From NCBI RefSeq assembly GCF_000747155.1, contig NZ_AVCK01000012.1:1-64000 (forward strand): a stretch of 64,000 nt of DNA, given 5' to 3'. Shown piece after piece: positions 57,580 to 64,000 of this stretch. Below the pieces are notes generated by a model. That model saw only the letters and a program-made list of their open reading frames with translations, did no database searches and was not told the origin of the DNA. Source of the stretch: Arenimonas metalli CF5-1. GTDB lineage: Bacteria; Pseudomonadota; Gammaproteobacteria; Xanthomonadales; Xanthomonadaceae. Numbering within the stretch: the stretch's first letter is position 1; every line of letters begins with the position of its first letter. The translations under genes were made by a program, and so were the position numbers.

Positions 57580-59215
57580 GGTATTCGATCAGCGCCGCCT
57601 GCGACGCCTCGTCGAGGCCGGCGACTTCCGCCTCGTGGCCCGCGCGGCTGCGGCCGGGGAGGGCGGTGTCGAACCACTGCGGGTCCGACCAGGGACGGTA
57701 ACCGTCGCGATAGCGCCAGTCGCCGCCGTCGGCGACGCCGGCGATGCCCACCCGCTGCAGGTCCAGCGCATGCCCGCCGACCTGGAAACGCGCCGGGCGC
57801 TGGCCCGGGTTGAGCAGGTGCCAGAGCGTCGGCACCGACCCGTTGTGCAGGTAGGGCGCCGTCGCCCAGACGCCGCCGAGCACGGGCGCGACGTAGCCGC
57901 GCGTGGCTTCGGCCGCGAGGTAGTCGCCCAGGGTGGAGGCACGGATGCGCGCGAGCAGGTCCGCGTCCACCGCCGCGGCGCGGCCCGGGTCGGAGCCGAT
58001 CCCGGCGAGCGGGGACAGCCGGTTGGGGAAGCGCTGCAGCGTCGGCCGGCCCTCGGCTTCGGCGTAATCGCCGTGGCATTGCGCGCAGCGCTGCGCGTAG
58101 ACCTCGCCGCCGCGCGCCGCCAGCGCGCCATCGATCGGGCCCGGGAAGGGCGGCGACGCGGCGTGGCGATCCAGGAACGCGAGTGCTTCGGCCACCCGCG
58201 GCATCGCCTCGGGCGCTTCGGCATGCGGCACGCCCATCGTGCTGACGGTGAAGAACCCGACGATGCGCGACTGGTCGGCGGCGCTGGCGTGGTCGCCGTC
58301 GCGTTCGAGCGGGCGCAGGCGCACCGCGTCGGCCGGCGCGTACAGCCCATCGGCCAGCAGCGCGCTGCGCAGCGCGCGGTCGGCCAGGCCGGGGATGCTT
58401 ACGGTGGCGGCATCGCCCGCGGCCTGCACGGACGCGCCGAGACGGAAGCGCAGGGCGTCGATGCCGTTGCTGCGCCCCGGCCCGCCGTTGCGGAACGGCA
58501 GCGCATCGCCGTCGCCGAGCGTGGCCAGCCGGTCGGTGAGCCTGGGCCACACGAAGCGGCGCAGGGTGCCGAGCTCGCGCTCGCTGGTGCCGGGGAACAG
58601 CTGCGGGATCGCCTGCATGAGCTCGTCGCGGCGGTCGCGATGGGCGCGCAGCGCCTCGAGCACGGCGTCGGCATACCCATCGAGGTCCAGCGAGGTGTTG
58701 GGCAGCCCCAGCCAGGCCTCGCGCGTCGGCTGGCCGTCGGCGTCGTAGAGCGCGCCGGCGTGGCAGCTGGCGCAGCCGATGGTGGCCACTTCGAGCTCGA
58801 ACGGCGGCACGCGGCGGCCCACCGGCCCGGACACCAGGCCCATCGGCCGGGCGAAGGCGGGCGAATCGCCGGCGGGCCAGTTGGCCACCGCGGTGGGCAC
58901 GAACAGCCCGTGCCGCTGCAGCTGGGCCAGCAGCTTCGCCTGGGTCGGCGGTTCGCCGGGATGCTGGTGCAGCACCAGCGCGGTGGCCGCGATCTTCCAC
59001 GGCACCGCGCTGGACTCGAGCGTGTCGGTGCTCAGACCGTTGAAGTCGTCGAACAGGAAGCGGGTCGCGCCCACTTCGTCCGCGCCGGCGTCGCGACCCT
59101 CGCGCTGGGCCTGCTCGAACGCGGCCATCTCGGTGGAGCGTCCGCGCGCATCGAACTGGCAGCCCGCGACCAGGGCCGCCAACAGGACCAGGCACAGCGC
59201 GCGACTCAGGGGCAT
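57566..59215 (-). CDS. Dihaem c-type cytochrome lipoprotein
   Basis: The 549-residue protein has a lipoprotein signal with lipobox LVAGC (Cys19) and two CxxCH haem sites, CASCH at 148-152 and CAQCH at 377-381. The C-terminal segment PVLGGVWATAPYLHNGSVPTLWHLLNPGQ is typical of the RoxA/RoxB-like and cytochrome c peroxidase-like dihaem families. A few family members are rubber oxygenases (RoxA of Xanthomonas sp. 35Y, larger, about 680 residues), but most are uncharacterised. Function is therefore open: peroxidase-like or oxygenase-like, at the outer membrane. It converges on the nitroreductase gene with a 14-base overlap and lies 60 bases downstream of metH on the same strand. Confidence 0.8.
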   Translation of the reverse strand: MPLSRALCLVLLAALVAGCQFDARGRSTEMAAFEQAQREGRDAGADEVGATRFLFDDFNGLSTDTLESSAVPWKIAATALVLHQHPGEPPTQAKLLAQLQRHGLFVPTAVANWPAGDSPAFARPMGLVSGPVGRRVPPFELEVATIGCASCHAGALYDADGQPTREAWLGLPNTSLDLDGYADAVLEALRAHRDRRDELMQAIPQLFPGTSERELGTLRRFVWPRLTDRLATLGDGDALPFRNGGPGRSNGIDALRFRLGASVQAAGDAATVSIPGLADRALRSALLADGLYAPADAVRLRPLERDGDHASAADQSRIVGFFTVSTMGVPHAEAPEAMPRVAEALAFLDRHAASPPFPGPIDGALAARGGEVYAQRCAQCHGDYAEAEGRPTLQRFPNRLSPLAGIGSDPGRAAAVDADLLARIRASTLGDYLAAEATRGYVAPVLGGVWATAPYLHNGSVPTLWHLLNPGQRPARFQVGGHALDLQRVGIAGVADGGDWRYRDGYRPWSDPQWFDTALPGRSRAGHEAEVAGLDEASQAALIEYLKRL

Positions 59216-59275
59216 GGCAGGCGTCCGGGCGGGGCCGCGGGCTGCGGCCGCCCCGATTCTACGGCCTCGCCGGCC

Positions 59276-63030
<3,755 letters not shown>

Positions 63031-63034
<4 letters not shown>

Positions 63035-63960
63035 GGTTTGCGGGCCAGCAGGGTCAGGACTTCGAAATGGGGCGGGCGTTTCTCGCGGGTCACCGGCTCG
63101 CAGACCGTGACCTCGAGGCCGGCCTTCTCGGCGTAGCGGCGCAAGTCCTTCACGGTGAAGCCGAGATTGACGTGCCCGTAGGGCGTCACGGCCGCCTGGT
63201 GCTCGTGCTTGCCCAGGCAGGTCGCGACCAGCCGCCCGCCGCGCCGGAGCACGCGCGCGGCCTCGGCAATGGCCTGGGCCGGCTTGGTGGCATAGGTGAG
63301 CGCGTGCATCAGCAGCACCAGGTCGAACTGCGACGCCGGGAAGTCCAGCGCCTGCATGTCGCCCTCGAGCACCTCGACGTGGCGGTACTTGCGCAGCCGC
63401 TCGCGGGCGGCGCCCACCACGCGGGCGCTGGAATCCACGCAGACGTAGCGGCGCGCGTGCGGCGCCAGCAGTTCGCCCAGCACGCCGTCGCCGGAGGCCA
63501 CGTCGAGCACGTCGCCGGGCTCGAGCAGGGGCAGGGTGGAGCGGGCCAGGGCTTCCCAGGTGCGGCCGGGCGAGTAGTGGCGCTCCATGTCGCCGGCCAC
63601 CGAGTCGGCCCAGTTCTGGTCGGCGGCGCGGGCGGCGAGGATGGCGGGCAGGCGGTCGGCGTCCTGGCGCAGCAGCGGGTCGTCGGTGCTGTCGCGCAGC
63701 GCTTCCCAGAGGCGGCCCTCGGCCGGGTCCAGCGACTCGGCGTTGAACCGGTAATAGGCCGAGACGCCGGCGCGGCGGTCGCGCACGAGGTCGGCTTCCT
63801 TCAGGCGGGCCAGGTGGGTCGAGACCCGCGGCTGGGCCAGCCGGGTGATGCCCGAGAGCTCGGCCACGGTGAGCTCTTCGCGTTCGAGCAGGGCCAGCAG
63901 CCGGACCCGGGTCGGATCGGCCAGGACCTTCAGGCAGGCCGACCAGGCGTCGAGGTCCAT
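63031..63960 (-). CDS. ArsR-type regulator fused to SAM-dependent methyltransferase (SahR-like)
   Basis: This 309-residue fusion has an ArsR winged helix (about 1-95: [55 protein letters not shown], one domain) that lacks the metal-binding CxC motif. A class I methyltransferase domain follows from about 140, with motif [16 protein letters not shown], then [29 protein letters not shown] and [14 protein letters not shown]. Known SahR regulators of the same ArsR group sense S-adenosylhomocysteine and control the methionine cycle; some members have this fused domain. The gene overlaps metH by four bases, so control of metH is likely. An imperfect palindrome lies just upstream. Confidence 0.87.
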
Positions 63961-63970
63961 GGCTTTATCC

Positions 63971-63987
63971 TTTCATCCGGATTCAAA
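63971..63987 (-). promoter_or_regulatory. Palindromic operator candidate upstream of the ArsR-methyltransferase/metH operon
   Basis: TTTCATCCGGATTCAAA (63971-63987) is an imperfect palindrome with a perfect ATCCGGAT core, 11 bases before the ATG of the regulator gene. Only 40 bases of upstream sequence are in the window, so the promoter cannot be placed. Confidence 0.5.
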
Positions 63988-64000
63988 GATATGGAAGGGT

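Noticed and set aside
63961-64000. Cobalamin or SAM riboswitch controlling metH
   Set aside because: metH overlaps the regulator gene, and only 40 bases lie upstream of that in the window. No B12-box-like or SAM-I-like conserved sequence is visible.

Overview
This 64 kb window is high-GC (about 70%) gammaproteobacterial chromosome. Gene content and order point to the Xanthomonadaceae/Lysobacteraceae (Lysobacter, Luteimonas or Arenimonas-like). Indicators are the smc-zipA-ligA block, mtnA next to gyrA, a GyrA with Gln at position 83 as reported for Stenotrophomonas, DUF3011 and YtrA-type GntR genes, and REP-like GTAGGAGGG palindromes. The genus is an inference from memory. Genes are densely packed, with no gap above about 200 bp, and I see no rRNA, tRNA, CRISPR array, prophage or insertion sequence.

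Layout. 1-3501 (minus): yciO, scpA, scpB, rluB (chromosome condensation and rRNA modification; rluB runs off the left edge). 3613-6101 (plus): a secreted S9 peptidase, yciI and a bolA-type gene. 6302-12783: smc-zipA-ligA, then epmA and a secreted DUF3011 protein. 14478-15239 (minus): an unrecognised gene. 15303-19101: mtnA and gyrA. 19226-22080: a DegP-like PDZ protease translationally coupled to a degenerate protease-like protein. 22163-29433: a bacterial alpha-2-macroglobulin lipoprotein and pbpC. 29597-31650: peroxiredoxin (minus), then hsp20 and cbpA (plus). 31833-38785 (minus): a PilH-like regulator, acuI/yhdH, and the 2-oxoglutarate dehydrogenase operon sucA-sucB-lpd. 38969-42671 (minus): purB, the ribosomal oxygenase roxA/ycfD and a GNAT gene. 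42821-44227: fumC. 44243-47301 (minus): a GntR(YtrA)-controlled ABC transporter operon. 47443-49903: periplasmic glutathione peroxidase, a SnoaL-like gene, a DUF3429 protein and an FKBP lipoprotein. 49987-57579: ugd, slyX, a DUF2058 gene, then five tightly coupled genes (GNAT, E1/ThiF-like, polytopic membrane protein, second GNAT, Acg-like nitroreductase). 57566-63960 (minus): a dihaem cytochrome lipoprotein, metH, and an ArsR-methyltransferase fusion that probably regulates metH.

Most of the window is core housekeeping. The best candidate for an undescribed pathway is the five-gene set at 52446-57579. Its E1 and nitroreductase are single domains here, and a fused E1/nitroreductase protein is known in mycobacteria. 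The main non-coding novelty is a family of three palindromic elements (29440-29594, 31663-31815, 41133-41298). Their arms are tandem 10-bp units built on GCGGAT or ACGGAT, and two of the elements show matched changes in both arms. Two REP-like units also show paired changes that keep a hairpin. Other points are a likely CTG start for pbpC, an operator-promoter for the GntR operon, a sigma-32-type promoter for hsp20, and an extended -10 promoter for gyrA overlapping the mtnA terminator.
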